A stretch of 64,000 nt of DNA from Ectobius pallidus (GCA_964059195.1 CAXKWD010000005.1:97105882-97169881); one strand, 5' to 3'; numbered from the stretch's first letter, positions 33,597 to 44,580 are shown. The notes: generated from the sequence alone by a model not told the origin. Program-made: numbers and translations.

Positions 33597-34960
33597 CATG
33601 AAGACATGCAATTTCTTTCTAATACGCCAAGAAGCAGCTGTTCCATTTTCCTGACACATAGCTTACTTTTCACTAGTTCTAAATAATTAAAATGCCTGTT
33701 GCCCTATGATGGAACATCTAGAATACTAATTTATCACTGCTAGGTTCTGGGATCGGGTCAGTCCTGCTGGAATTTGTGGTAGACAGAATGGGGTCACGGC
33801 AGTTTTTTGGGGGTATTTCGTGTCTCCTATCATGTAACTATTAACATTTCACCTGTTTGTTCAACAATATAATATCTTATCCCTGACTGTGTTATCTAAT
33901 AATTCACAATAAAATAATAAGATACCTATAAGGGTGATGGTGGGGCAACAACAGTGGCGGCACCAGAATTCATTCAGCAAGTGGCCCATAAATGTATGTA
34001 TTTGTAATCTGATTTATGTCTTTATAAATAATTTAATTAAATTTTTGTCTCCCTAACATATGTTAAATTTTTTGTATTGTAATATGGTCGTATAAGCAAT
34101 TTAAAAATCTTGACAAGAACTCTGGTCTCTGGGAATGCTCAGATTCAATTTTTTTCCTAGCAACTAAACTTATTCCCCCATTCAATTTTAAAAATGTGAG
34201 TCGTTGTTGGAATTGGTTGCCAGCGTTTTCTTGTTCTAAGATATCAGATAGGTCTATTGCAGTAGCTTTTAAAAAGTACACAGATCACATTCGTTTTAAA
34301 TACAAGAATTGACTTCAATAAAGTTTATTTTCAGTTTTTTAAAATAATTTTAAATTTTATTCTTTCATAATCAATTTTGTATAAAGTGAAGGTGTGCCAA
34401 AGGGTAGACTTTTTTTTTTTGCCCTAGCAACCCCATGGGCAACAAAGTGAAGATGGATTTAAGAGAAACTGGGTAAGATTGCGTTGAAATGGCCCAGGAT
34501 AGAATCAGTTGAAAGGCTTGTGTTGCTGTGGCCATGAACCATCCAGTTTTGTAATGCCACTGAGTGAGTGAACTAGCTGATGTAACAATTTTTTATACAG
34601 GAGATCTTAAAAAACAAGTATTGTAGTCCAAAGCAAAGAACTTCCCTGTGAGGTGCACTGCTGTTAGAGGGGCGAGAGGAGGTGCATCACTTCGGTGGTG
34701 GAAGAGGTGGTGAGGGGTACCATCGCAGGTGGCTAGACAGAATCTTATTGGTTACCGGCTTGCTTGTGCATGTACGATCACAATCCTCGCATTCCTCACA
34801 AGGAAGTTCTTCGCTTTGGACAACAGTACCTACTGTGAAAAGTGTGTACTGGGTATCAAATTTCAAGATACATCAGTACAGTATTTCATATACCATAGGT
34901 TACGGTCTTTGTAGGAATATCTCATTTAAGAAAATACCTATGTAAATGTGCTCTCTTCTT
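33597..34960. other. Non-coding stretch
   Basis: Short frames at 34063-34281 (minus) and 34682-34945 (plus) lack features. A G/A-rich patch lies near 34670-34720. Confidence 0.35.
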
Positions 34961-35076
34961 GCTCTTCCTTCCTTCTTTCCTCTCTCTCTCTCTTTCTCTC
35001 CCTCCTCTCTTTCTCTCCCTCCTCTCTTTCTCTCTCTCTCTCTCCCTCTCCCCTCCCCCCTCCCCCCTCCCCTTCA
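34961..35076. repeat. Polypyrimidine CT/TTTC tract
   Basis: About 115 bases of almost pure C and T, with CTCTCTCT and CCTCCCCTCC blocks. Frames on both strands here are low-complexity artefacts. Confidence 0.85.
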
Positions 35077-35390
35077 TGCTTTCTCTCACTTCTATGAGCT
35101 ATTTCAGTTTTCTTTCTTTCATTCTGTCTTTTATTTTTCCTCTGGTTTGTGTAAAAACAACATAAATCTATTGTGAAAAATCTTATTGAAATGAAATAAT
35201 TACATAATACCTTTCTTCTCAACTTCTTAAATCAGAAAATCTTTCTGAAGATGGTTCAATGTAACTGCAAGGCCTAGGGAAAAAATAAAAGAAGTTGAGA
35301 AGGAAGGTACTATGTGATTATTTTATCGATCGAGCTCAACAGTATTACCAAACATGATTTTAAACACTTACCCACATACTTGTGCGAACC

Positions 35391-35534
35391 TATGCACAAA
35401 ATTATGGAACTATTTTATGGGCTCCCCAAAACGGGTATTTCATTTGGCTGTGATACTTTAAAATTTGAGTACTGCTGTTGTCAACGACTTTCTTATCCTC
35501 ACTACCAATTCAACAATAGTACATTATGCAACGA
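35391..35534. repeat. 144-bp direct duplication, unit 1
   Basis: Starts TATGCACAAAATTATGGAAC and ends ACATTATGCAACGA. Repeated at 35673-35816 with about ten substitutions. Both copies keep an open plus-strand frame (HKIM-LFYGLPKTGISFGC onward), but neither has splice or family support. Confidence 0.75.
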
Positions 35535-35672
35535 CTTATTGACATATGTACCGGTAAATTGAGTAAGCATAGTTTTATGTTTTTATATCACATAAAATAT
35601 ATTTCCAGGTTTATATTAAGTTATAAAACATTATAGTAATATTGCTAGTTATGTCAGACATTGTTTAAGAGC

Positions 35673-35816
35673 TATGCACAAAATCATGGCACTATTTTAT
35701 GGGCTCCCCAAAACGGGTATTTCATTTGGCTGTGATACCTTAAAATTTGAGTACTGCTGTTGTCAACTACTATCTTATCCTAGCTACCAATTCAACAATA
35801 GTACATTATGCAACGA
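35673..35816. repeat. 144-bp direct duplication, unit 2
   Basis: Second copy, 282 bp downstream of the first and in the same orientation. The intervening 138 bp is not repeated, so this is a spaced duplication and not a simple tandem array. Confidence 0.75.
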
Positions 35817-35839
35817 GCCTATAATGGCATTAAGACACG

Positions 35840-35870
35840 ATTATGAAACTCGCTTTGCTCGTTTCATAAT
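35840..35870. repeat. Short perfect palindrome
   Basis: ATTATGAAAC and GTTTCATAAT are exact inverted arms of 10 bp, separated by TCGCTTTGCTC. Could form a hairpin; no terminator role is expected in a eukaryote. Confidence 0.6.
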
Positions 35871-36131
35871 TTTTGCGAGTAGCTTAATTAGACGTACCAT
35901 TTTAGGTAAGTTCCAAAAGACTGTTTTTGTTCCGCCATAATAACAGGTTTAAGTTTTGAGATTATAGATTCATAAAAAAATAATAAATCGGCCGACCGCG
36001 CGTGATCAGCAAGTTTTCATAGTTCTTGTCTTCTGCGATAGATGGCGGCTGATGGCGTACGTTCAGGTCGAAGCTTGTTCTTGGCCATTTTCTTGAAACG
36101 AACGGATTTTTACAAGACGAAACAAATTCAA

Positions 36132-36134
<3 letters not shown>

Positions 36135-36197
<63 letters not shown>
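36135..36197. repeat. (AT)n microsatellite
   Basis: About 60 bases of uninterrupted alternating T and A. Confidence 0.95.
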
Positions 36198-36199
<2 letters not shown>

Positions 36200-37367
36200 A
36201 AATAATCGATACCACGCCGGTGTTGCGGTGAAAATCTGCATCGGGCCCCCTCCATGGCTACATCCCTGGCTCAGGATAGAGAAATATATTTAGTGTTTCA
36301 AAAATAGTTCTTTTAAAATACGGCAACCTGCTGGTAATTTCGATCATTTCCTTGCGTTGTTTATATTAGTCATTCGACCTAGTTAAAAAAAGTAAATGAC
36401 TATCCTCGAACACCTACACAACCCCCTCACACACCGCGCCCTGTGACAATGGGTTATGATGACCTTCCATTGCGGTAGGCATTATTGATCCCTCTCGGAT
36501 TTCCCGTATTGGCCATAGGGTTGAATGAGGGCTCTGTAGTCGTCCTACGTGGTATAATATATATCGTGTTTTAAGTTTATGCCTTTTCCCCACCATCACC
36601 TTACGAAGATTCTCCGACCCTCCTCTTATTTGGCACAGACTTTGGTTCGATTCTCAGGAATTTAATTAAATTTTCATGCGATGCAAATGCGGATCTTTCG
36701 GGCATGCGAACTACTGGCCTAGTCTGTAATCGAGTTCGTACCGGTATTTCAATAACTTGAAGCATTTTAGTCTTATGTTGTTTTTAAGAATAACACTCAT
36801 AGTATAGTAATATTGATTTTAGACGGATAAACTAATTTATAAGCCTTGTTTATGATGATACATCTACCGGCACAACGTCGGTATTGGCCTGTTTTATAAA
36901 AGACGCCAGGCGCCTGTCCATGATGGCGACGTTGCGTCGTCCCGGCGCCCTGACCTCAGATTGTTCGACGTAGAGGGGTTTGGGGGTGAAAGGAGAATTC
37001 TGTTTGTGGAGCAGAGTTTATATTCTTTCAGGATTGCATTTTACAGCGTATACAGATTGATTCGAAAAAAAGAAGCACACCGTGTGACATGTCATAACAA
37101 CGTCCTTGCTTTTTCTTCAGTGTTTTTTTGTTATTGATGTGTAACTAGTGAAATACGCTTGCAGTTAATTACTTCACTCGACTCATATGGTGGTAGTACT
37201 TTAAGTGATTCACAACTTCGTGATGTGCTTTAAGGACAGGACTCAAGTTTCAGTTATTTGTGAGAAATGCAAACTTTCTTGCCGAGGAATAATGATTTAT
37301 ACAGGTGTATAATTCGCAGCATCTTTCCTACGTAACGTGATCACATTTCACATTATAATTACGCAAC
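36198..37367 (+). promoter_or_regulatory. Possible promoter and 5' UTR
   Basis: This stretch is richer in CpG than its surroundings between 36880 and 36980 (GACGTTGCGTCGTCCCGGCG). It contains a TATA-like TTTTATAAAAG at 36892-36902 and lies upstream of the ATG-plus-donor candidate at 37368-37388. If that exon is real, transcription would start near 36925-36935. Evidence is compositional only. Confidence 0.25.
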
Positions 37368-37388
37368 ATGGAGATGGCCAGTGCGGCG
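37368..37388 (+). CDS. Candidate first coding exon (7 codons)
   Basis: ATG GAG ATG GCC AGT GCG GCG is followed directly by GTAAGG, a good splice donor. The 21 nucleotides end in phase 0, and the next plus-strand exon found, at 60090, also begins in phase 0. Joining them would give MEMASAA followed by GETKALAKRG. The context before the ATG, GCAAC, is acceptable for insect initiation. The CpG-enriched stretch upstream fits a promoter. Against it: seven codons and a six-base donor can arise by chance in 22 kb, and a different first exon or further intervening exons are possible. Unproven without RNA evidence. Confidence 0.35.
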
Positions 37389-37516
37389 GTAAGGTTACAT
37401 GCCATGTTATTCCTATTTCTAACATTAATTAAGAACGGCAATGCTACTTTTATGATGAAAAAACACAGCAACGCTGATCGTTTAAGATCAAACATTGATT
37501 TGCGTTAAGAATATTT

Positions 37517-37774
37517 GAGGGGGTTAAAGCCAAAGTGGTGTAAGTCATGTTTTATGCCTTTAGAGAAACATAAGGTTTTGTTAGACGCGTTATAATAATC
37601 TCTCCTAATATTGTCCTCCCACCTAAGTACATATATACATAATATATAGTTTATGAACATAATAGAACTCACACGATTCTTCCTGCTAACATATGTATGC
37701 CGCAACATTGCATTGCAATAGTTAAGTTAAAAAAATTTAAAACATGACTACACCACTTTGGCTTTAACGCCCTC
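37517..37774. mobile_element. 258-bp MITE with ~37-bp terminal repeats
   Basis: GAGGGGGTTAAAGCCAAAGT followed by GGTGTAAGTCATGTTTTA is mirrored at the right end (GACTACACCACTTTGGCTTT onward), with few differences. The flanks show ATTT on both sides, a possible 4-bp duplication. No coding. Its place just downstream of the candidate first exon puts it in the first intron if that exon is real. Confidence 0.7.
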
Positions 37775-39026
37775 ATTTGTTCTTGTTATATTCTCTAAAG
37801 AGCCTGTATTATGTCGAGTTTGTCACATAACGAATTCCAGTATTCGTAAATATAAATTATTTACGTTTGCTTGACACGAGTTTCTAAGAAGGAGCAACGA
37901 TTCTTATTTTTGTAATTTATAAGGTTAAATAGGATCACCTATGTATTAGATTATCAAATAATAAATTGAATAGCGGTGTGGAAAACATGTCAACGTCATC
38001 ATGTTATATAGTATATAGCCTAACAAAATTTACTATCTACTGCTTGAAATTTCGTGTTCAGATAACTGTATAAATAGCTTAATATCACTCTTCAAGAATA
38101 CTTTGATTTGGGCAAATACAGTACTTATTAAAGGGAAAGGAACTTTGAACATTTTTTCAATAGTAAGGTAACATTTTAGACTATTCAGAGATGTTTCACA
38201 TCTAGAGATATTTGAACAACTTGAAATTATATTGATATATTGGTACCCTCGTTATCTGAGGCATTTTTACTGTTTTAGAAATGTTTAAATATCACGCTAA
38301 GTGACTACATGGGGATATGGCATAACCTTCTAATTTTGAACTACGCAGTGTCCACCAAGTTTAAAATAAATTAAATTGTATAAGTTAATATTTTGTTTAG
38401 ATGTTTAACTACAGAATTCCCACTGCAGTGTAGTATAATGGGCTGTAATGCAATATATTAAATTATATAATACAATGTAATACATAATGTACTGCATTAC
38501 AGTACTGTATACGCAAACTCTTAGACTCACGGACGACAGTTCATTGTAATTTACTTTCATTGAAAGTGATATATTCCGTATCTATTGTCCTTAATTTACT
38601 CGTACTTTATCGGACCACCACGTTTGCGGCGGTTTTGCTGTAATTTCACAGTATGTTAGCACCACCCAAAGGAACATGAATGTGCAGATTGACATCTTTT
38701 AAAAAACCTCTTGGCCACAATTTCCTGTCAGAATTTCTAGACAGCAGACTGACAGAACAGTAATCAATTTCTCATCTGGCTTGGTTAAAACTTGTGTTCT
38801 AACACTGATGAACTAAAAATCGTGGATATTTGAACTATACATATTAAAGTAGATATCTGTTAAGACATGTTAAAACTAAAGTGAGAGAGGTTTATTGAAA
38901 TAGGAGACGTGCTTTAAAAAAATCAAGGCTAGAACCTGTAATATTCATTAAAAAACAGCCATATTGAATTACTAGTCAATGAATTGCAGCAGTTCCGCCT
39001 TTCAGTATTAAGGTTTTTTAATTATA
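37775..39026. other. Non-coding stretch
   Basis: AT-rich, with repeated ATTATATAATACAATGTAAT-like words near 38450-38500. No gene recognised. Confidence 0.35.
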
Positions 39027-39028
39027 TA

Positions 39029-40416
39029 CGAGGGGTATTCCGAAAGTAAGTTTCGTCAATGTATGGCAGGAGCGGCGTGATCACCAGGGGAACCAAACAA
39101 ACGCCAGACGAATCCCCACCCGTGGCTGGTTCCACGACGGACGTGGCGTCAGCGGAGGAGGGATGACGCAGGCGCACTGCGCCGTAGAAGAGCGAGTCGC
39201 AGCAGACTGGCGTGCCCGCGGGTATTAGTGTACCGCTCACGATGGCAGACAGACGTGTACTGACAACGTGGTCGCCCACGGAGGTGCGTGCTGTTATCCG
39301 GTATGAATGGGCACGTGGGACTAGTGTGTCCGTCATCCATGAACGCCTACAGACCGTGTATGGTGAAGAGGTCATGTCGCGTCAAATGGTTGGTCGCTGG
39401 TGTCGCATGTTCAGTGAAGGACGGCAGAGTGTCGAGGATGACGGTCAAAGTGGGCGTCCGTCCACATCCACGAATGAAAGCAACATTGCTCGAGTACAGG
39501 ACATGGTGTTAGCGGACAGGCGCATAACGGTGTCCAACGTGGCATCCACACTGCGGATTGGTCGTGCTCAGGCCCATCACATGATCCATGATGTGTTGGG
39601 TTACCGCAAAGTGTCGGCCCGATGGGTGCCGCGCAACCTGACCCCGGAGCAAAAGTCTGCACGCATGGGAAGCAGCCTCGATCACCTGATGCGGTACGCG
39701 CGAGAGGGCAATGCGTTTCTGTTCCGCATCATCACAGGCGATGAGACATGGGTGCACCACTTTACCCCCGAAACCAAGGCCGCCTCAATGACGTGGAAGC
39801 ATCCCACTTCACCTGTGCGGAAAAAATTCAAGGTGGCACCCTCCGCAGGAAAGGTTATTATGGCCACCGTGTTCTGGGACGCGCAAGGGGTGCTTCTCAT
39901 TGAGTTCCTCCACGAAGGGACCATCAATGCGGCACGCTACTGCGACACCCTCACCCACCTCCGGTCCGCCATTCGACGCAAGAGGCCAGGCCTCTTGAGT
40001 GACGGTGTGGTGCTCTTGGACGACAACGCCAGACCACACACAGCACGGCTCACACAAGAACTGATTCGTCGCTTCGGATGGGAGCGCTTGGAGCACCCGG
40101 CCTACAGTCCCGATCTGGCCCCATCGGACTTTCACCTGTTCCCTGCCTTGAAAGCCGCACTCGCGGGACGTCACTTCCACGACAATGCTGAGGTGGAGCA
40201 GGCTGTGCGCCAATTCCTTGCATCGCAGGGCACCGAGTTTTACCGCAGTGGGTTCTTCAAACTGATCGCACACTACGACAAATGTCTCAATGTCGCTGGC
40301 GACTATGTCGAAAAATAGTGCACGGTGTGTAGTTCATGCTGCCATGCTGTATTGCTTTTGGGTCAATAAGTGTCCGTGTGACAAACTGACGAAACTTACT
40401 TTCGGAATACCCCTCG
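39029..40416 (+). mobile_element. Complete mariner element
   Basis: Thirty-base terminal inverted repeats beginning CGAGGGGTATTCCGAAAGTA match perfectly at 39029-39058 and 40387-40416. TA flanks both ends (39027-39028 and 40417-40418), the target duplication of Tc1/mariner transposition. The element is 1388 bp and holds one uninterrupted transposase frame. The perfect repeats and open frame suggest a young insertion. It is visibly richer in G+C than all surrounding DNA, which fits recent arrival. If the candidate first exon is real the element sits in a host intron, in the same orientation as the gene. Confidence 0.95.
39242..40318 (+). CDS. Mariner transposase (DD34D), apparently intact
   Basis: 358 residues from the ATG at 39242 (MADRRVLTTW) to TAG at 40316-40318. 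An in-frame ATG at 39212 would add ten residues, but the later start gives a length nearer the usual ~345. The N-terminal ~110 residues should form the paired helix-turn-helix DNA-binding region. WVPRNLT near residue 128 is the mariner linker motif WVPHxL. The catalytic triad is visible: Asp167 in GDETW, Asp261 in LLDDNARPH and Asp296 in SPDLAPSDFHLF. There are 34 residues between the last two, as in mariners. The end DKCLNVAGDYVEK is also typical. The protein would cut and paste elements bearing the matching terminal repeats into TA sites. Subfamily not assigned. Confidence 0.95.
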   Translation: MADRRVLTTWSPTEVRAVIRYEWARGTSVSVIHERLQTVYGEEVMSRQMVGRWCRMFSEGRQSVEDDGQSGRPSTSTNESNIARVQDMVLADRRITVSNVASTLRIGRAQAHHMIHDVLGYRKVSARWVPRNLTPEQKSARMGSSLDHLMRYAREGNAFLFRIITGDETWVHHFTPETKAASMTWKHPTSPVRKKFKVAPSAGKVIMATVFWDAQGVLLIEFLHEGTINAARYCDTLTHLRSAIRRKRPGLLSDGVVLLDDNARPHTARLTQELIRRFGWERLEHPAYSPDLAPSDFHLFPALKAALAGRHFHDNAEVEQAVRQFLASQGTEFYRSGFFKLIAHYDKCLNVAGDYVEK

Positions 40417-40418
40417 TA

Positions 40419-41167
40419 TATTTCGACCAGCTTGTGGTCATCTTCAATGATACAGTACATAGTATGATGTTAAACAATATGGTGTAGGCTTAAGTCTATG
40501 TTATTTACATGGCCAGCTCTGAACTGAAAACTTCATTATGAGCACAGAGTAGGCTAGACTTAAAATATAATGCTACAGGATGTTAGCCAATGTATGAAGG
40601 AGAACATTATCTTTATTAGCAAGTTGTTCGTTTAAATTGCCTTCTTTGTTATTAAGTTGGTCTAGGAAAATTTCTAAATTTTCAAGCGCATTCAGAGTTA
40701 GACTTTTGTTTTTGACATGTATAGGCTAATGTGCATTTCTTTATGGTTTCAAAACCGTGTTGTGTGTCTGCCTTGTGCTCAGCGTATGCTGAATGTTTTC
40801 TGTAATTCACTGGATACTTCTTTGTATACATTTGTGACTGCAGTAATGTATGTTTTTGCGTTTCCTCCTTTTCCTGCTTTTTGGACAAGTTGACTTTTCC
40901 TCTTTAATGGTCTGCTTGGAAATATCCATTTTAAATAATCCTATCTATGACAGCAGGGTGACAATGGCGTAAAATATGTCTTATTGATCGATGGAGAAAA
41001 CGGTAACTTTGGCACAAACACATTGCATAGAAGCAATTCGTCATATAGCTTAAATATAGATTTTTTAAAATCATCTTGAGGCCAAAATTGACCATTTTGA
41101 GATATGTCGATCTTTGCCGATTTTAAGTTAAACGAATTAGGATTATGCTAAGTGTAAATCTCACTAA
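40419..41167. other. Non-coding stretch
   Basis: No gene recognised; short frames only. Confidence 0.35.
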
Positions 41168-41180
41168 TAATTACTACCTG

Positions 41181-41482
41181 TGGGGGTACGTAGTAGCGTA
41201 GTGGTTGATGCACTGCGCTACAAACCGGAAGGTCGCGGGTTCGATTCCCGATGAGGTCATTGAGATTTTTCAATTGGCCTAATTCTTCTGGTGGCACTAT
41301 GGCCCTGGGGTCGACTCAGCCTCTGACAGAAATGAGTACCAGGAGCAATCCTGGGGGTAAAGGCGGCCGGTGCGTAAGGCTGACAACCTTACCACCTTCA
41401 TGTGCCGAATGTCCAAAATCTGGGAGCCTCAACCTCCTGGGACCCTCTGGGCCTCCATGGCCTGTATAGGGACCACTTTACC
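41181..41482 (+). repeat. tRNA-derived SINE, family B, with target duplication
   Basis: Flanked by TAATTACTACCTG at 41168-41180 and 41483-41495. The head contains an A-box-like TAGCGTAGTGG and a B-box GGTTCGATTCC, followed by a body with GCCCTGGGGTCGACTCAGCC and a tail ending in CTTTACC. Other copies are at 42656-42963 (plus) and 49655-49950 (minus). The perfect 13-bp duplication indicates a fairly recent insertion. Frames inside are not genes. Confidence 0.9.
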
Positions 41483-41495
41483 TAATTACTACCTG

Positions 41496-41748
41496 CAGTA
41501 GGCTACAGCATATAATTATTTTGTAATGCATCATTCTATATTTTTTTCCTCAAGATGTAGACTGCTTATCACAGGTACATAAGACATAAATAAATATATA
41601 TATTAAGCTAGCTGTGCAGGAGAGAATCAAAGATGTAATAAATTTACAAATTTGTTGAGGCTTCCAAACCTTACAGTCGTTTTTGTGGTTGTCAAACTAT
41701 TTGCTTGAAAAGAACAAACTTAATTATTTACTTACGCGTAAGCCTTTA
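41496..41748. other. Non-coding stretch
   Basis: AT-rich; no features recognised. Confidence 0.35.
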
Positions 41749-41858
41749 TACAGAGACATTATTTTTGCGATGTGCCGCTGGAGCCCCTTTACCTTCGACT
41801 TGCTTCCAGGCCGCCGGACCGTGCGTTCTCGGCACATCGCAATAATAATATCCCTGTA
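41749..41858. repeat. 110-bp foldback with GC-rich core
   Basis: TACAGAGACATTATTTTTGC followed by GATGTGCCG is mirrored (TACAGGGATATTATTATTGC, GATGTGCCG) with about four differences over 29 bases. The core (about 50 bp) is GC-rich with CCGCCGGACC. Could be a minimal MITE; TA sits inside each end. Confidence 0.6.
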
Positions 41859-42388
41859 GTATGGACCATAACGGAGGGATGGGAACGTGAATTGACTGAA
41901 CTTATTTGGAGCACACCGCGATATATCGCGATTGGTATAATTTTACAGCTATAATCTCAAACTGCATTACTCGGGGCATTCTGTCATAGTGTGTACAGAG
42001 ACTTATCGTTTCCGTTCTGGGACATTATAACTGATGCAGAAGCTAAGTAAGAACTGATTGAATAATACAGCACTTAGGCTTTGATAGGCGTTGCGTAGAA
42101 CTACTACGGCCTTGGCCCATAGCTTTGCATTAATATTGTATGTTAGGTCGTCTTAAGGAAGGTCTTGGTGAGATCGCCGGCACCTAAACTACTCGAATGT
42201 TGAGTCCACCCACGATTTTTATCTTGAACCGCTATCTTCATACTCCTGCCAGAAACTGTTCCCGATAATTTTTTCCACCATTGTATACTGAAAATTACCA
42301 AGAAAGATTAGACTCTGGTGGACAGTGTTAATTCTGCTATATAACTAGGCATCGGAAATTAAGACATTCAAAATATGCTTTAGGCGCC
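41859..42388. other. Non-coding stretch
   Basis: No gene or repeat border recognised. Confidence 0.35.
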
Positions 42389-42400
42389 TAAATAGGCATC

Positions 42401-42543
42401 TAAACTAAACTCCGTGGCGCTACATCCCTGGAGGGACTTGGCCTACCACCCGACCGCTGCGTCATCTCCCGTAGGCAGATGGCAGGATTGGGGGGCATGT
42501 GGTCAGACACCCACGGCCGTTAATGGTGGTTTTCTTGACCGGC
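42401..42543 (-). repeat. SINE family A, 5'-truncated, with target duplication
   Basis: Exact duplication TAAATAGGCATC at 42389-42400 and 42544-42555. The insert matches only the 3' half of the family-A SINE and lacks the tRNA-like head. This is the expected product of incomplete reverse transcription during insertion. Confidence 0.9.
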
Positions 42544-42655
42544 TAAATAGGCATCAGTGAAAGGAAAAATAGGGCAATAAAAGGCGTTGAAAGTTTCGAA
42601 AAGCAGATAACACAACTGCTCTCGATAAATTAAATTATAGCTATTTAGTAACAAT

Positions 42656-42963
42656 GGGGTACGCCGTAGCGTAGTGGTCGAGGCGCTGCGCTACAGACCG
42701 GAAGGTCGCGGGTTCGATTCCCGATGAGGTCGTTGGAGTTTTTCAATTGGCCTAATCCTTCTGGTGGCACTATGGCCCTGGGGTCGACTCAGCCTCTAAC
42801 AGAAATGAGTACCAGGAGCAATCCTGGGGGTAAAGGCGGCCGGTGCGTAAGGCTGACAACCTTACCACCTTCAAGTTCCGAATGTCCAAAATCTAGGAGC
42901 CTCAACCTCCTGGAACCCTCTGGGCCTCCATGGCCTGTATAGGGATCACTTTACTTTTACTTT
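42656..42963 (+). repeat. tRNA-derived SINE, family B, with target duplication
   Basis: Flanked by ATTTAGTAACAAT at 42643-42655 and 42964-42976. Head, body and tail as in 41181-41482; the tail ends in CTTTACTTTTACTTT. Very similar to the first copy, implying recent activity of the family. Confidence 0.9.
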
Positions 42964-42976
42964 ATTTAGTAACAAT

Positions 42977-43893
42977 AATTCATAATCACATCTGATTTAA
43001 CTGCTCTGTTCCACGCAGTTTTTATTTAGTTCAGAAGTTTGCAAATAAATTAATAAAATAAAAATAATACCATGAAGACAATTGGATGGAAAAGAGGCTC
43101 AGTTGAAAAATTAAGTTCTATGAAAAAGGCCTTTAAAGATATCTAAATTATAATTTTTCTATAAGAAGACACAATATTGTGTTGTTAAATTCTTGTAGAT
43201 TGTTTGGCTGCTTAATATGAAATAATGTTTATTTTTAAATTGGGTCCCTCGGGCCATTTTTTAAAATAAAAACGAGAGAATTCTAGAAGAACTCAAATTT
43301 TTTAGTTAGAAAATAATGTGGTTGCATTTCGTACTAAATTTAATTAGGAAAGCTTAATGCCAATTCCTAGTTTTTACCTCAGAATTTGTTCACTAATGTT
43401 AACAGAGTAATGAAACATTTTACAAAAAAGGCAAAACATATACATAGGCTAAAAAAGAAAAAAAGACACAAATGACGAAAAAGAAAAATAGGCAAATAAA
43501 ACTTAGATTAGGAATAGGAGGTATGAAAATCATTTTTTTATACTATACCTCTAATTAAGTATATAAAGATAGTTTGGGTTAGTAATATTAACCCTATTGC
43601 AAGGGGATGCTTCATTTGCGCCAGAAGGCTTTATTTATCATAATTCGTACACATCGTTTACCAGCCTTTAAAACCACTTATAATACAGTATTAGACTGCA
43701 AGTTTTTAAACGTTTTTGTTTTCCTTTAGGTGTCCATTAACCAATACTACATTCTCAGTTACGAGTTACGAGTGTTTTTGGAAGTATATTGATCTGTGGT
43801 GAACACTATGTAGCAAAACATCTAACGCCTGTCTGTTCAGGTCTTTCATTTTACACTAATAATCACTGCATGTCAACACTGTTATCTTCATAA
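42977..43893. other. Non-coding stretch
   Basis: AT-rich; no gene recognised. Confidence 0.35.
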
Positions 43894-44580
43894 AGGGTCA
43901 ATACATTAGAAATGAACCAAATTGAATAAAATTTGTTGCTCGACATTTTTTATTTTCCTAATTTTTATCACATCTTTATATCATAAAGAGGTGTTATCTA
44001 CATAAATATCAGAATTTTTCACTCAGGCCCTTTTGAGGCATTCTATTTCAAATATTGCCAAAATACGCTTTTGGGCATTTAAAAAAAAAAATATATTAAA
44101 AAAGAGCAAAGTTTTCAAGCTTGAAACTTCTACAGCAAGTAGTCCTATAATAAATCTATACAAGAAAAAAAATTAAGGTTGAGTCTTTCTTCCTTTTAAT
44201 AATTTTGCGGCACTAAAACTCACCAATTTTCAATTTGTAGTTGTTAATTTTTTCATCACTCTCCTCACTAATTAGGTAATATTGTGTTAGAACAAAAATC
44301 TAGATTTCTAGAACATTTCATTCTGATAATTTTGGTATTTATTTTGTCTTTTTATCTGTAAAATTAACAGAGTTACATAGCCTAACTTTGTACAAATGTT
44401 TTTGATTGAAATACGGTTACAAAGCAATCTTAAAATGGCCGCCAAAAAAAAGTATGAGCCTAAAATGTTTTTACCGTAGTTTTGAACTCACCTTTTATTG
44501 GGAAATAACTGGTAAAACAAATTAGGAAAATCAAAAATGTCGAGCAACTTGGCCTGGTTCATTTCTAATGGATTGACCCT
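43894..44580. mobile_element. Inverted-repeat element, AGGGTCAATA family
   Basis: AGGGTCAATACATTAGAAAT followed by GAACCA and then TTGCTCGACATTTTT is mirrored at 44524-44580 with a few gaps and substitutions, giving terminal repeats of about 60 bp. Length 687 bp, no coding. Target duplication not clear. Confidence 0.7.

Noticed and set aside
34938..35222. Minus-strand Glu/Arg-rich frame and overlapping plus-strand Ser/Leu frames
   Set aside because: Produced by the CT-rich tract at 34961-35076; no gene features.
39212..39241. Upstream in-frame ATG extending the transposase by ten residues
   Set aside because: The ATG at 39242 gives a length nearer the family norm and a more usual N-terminus; the extension has no family counterpart that I can recognise.
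39022..40273. Minus-strand frames of 117 and 154 codons over the mariner
   Set aside because: Shadows of the GC-rich transposase on the opposite strand. They have no domain, and the plus frame has all catalytic motifs.
41251..42942. Two near-identical 72-codon frames at 41251-41469 and 42724-42942, and a reversed one at 49620-49835
   Set aside because: They lie in the body of family-B SINEs, which are non-coding.
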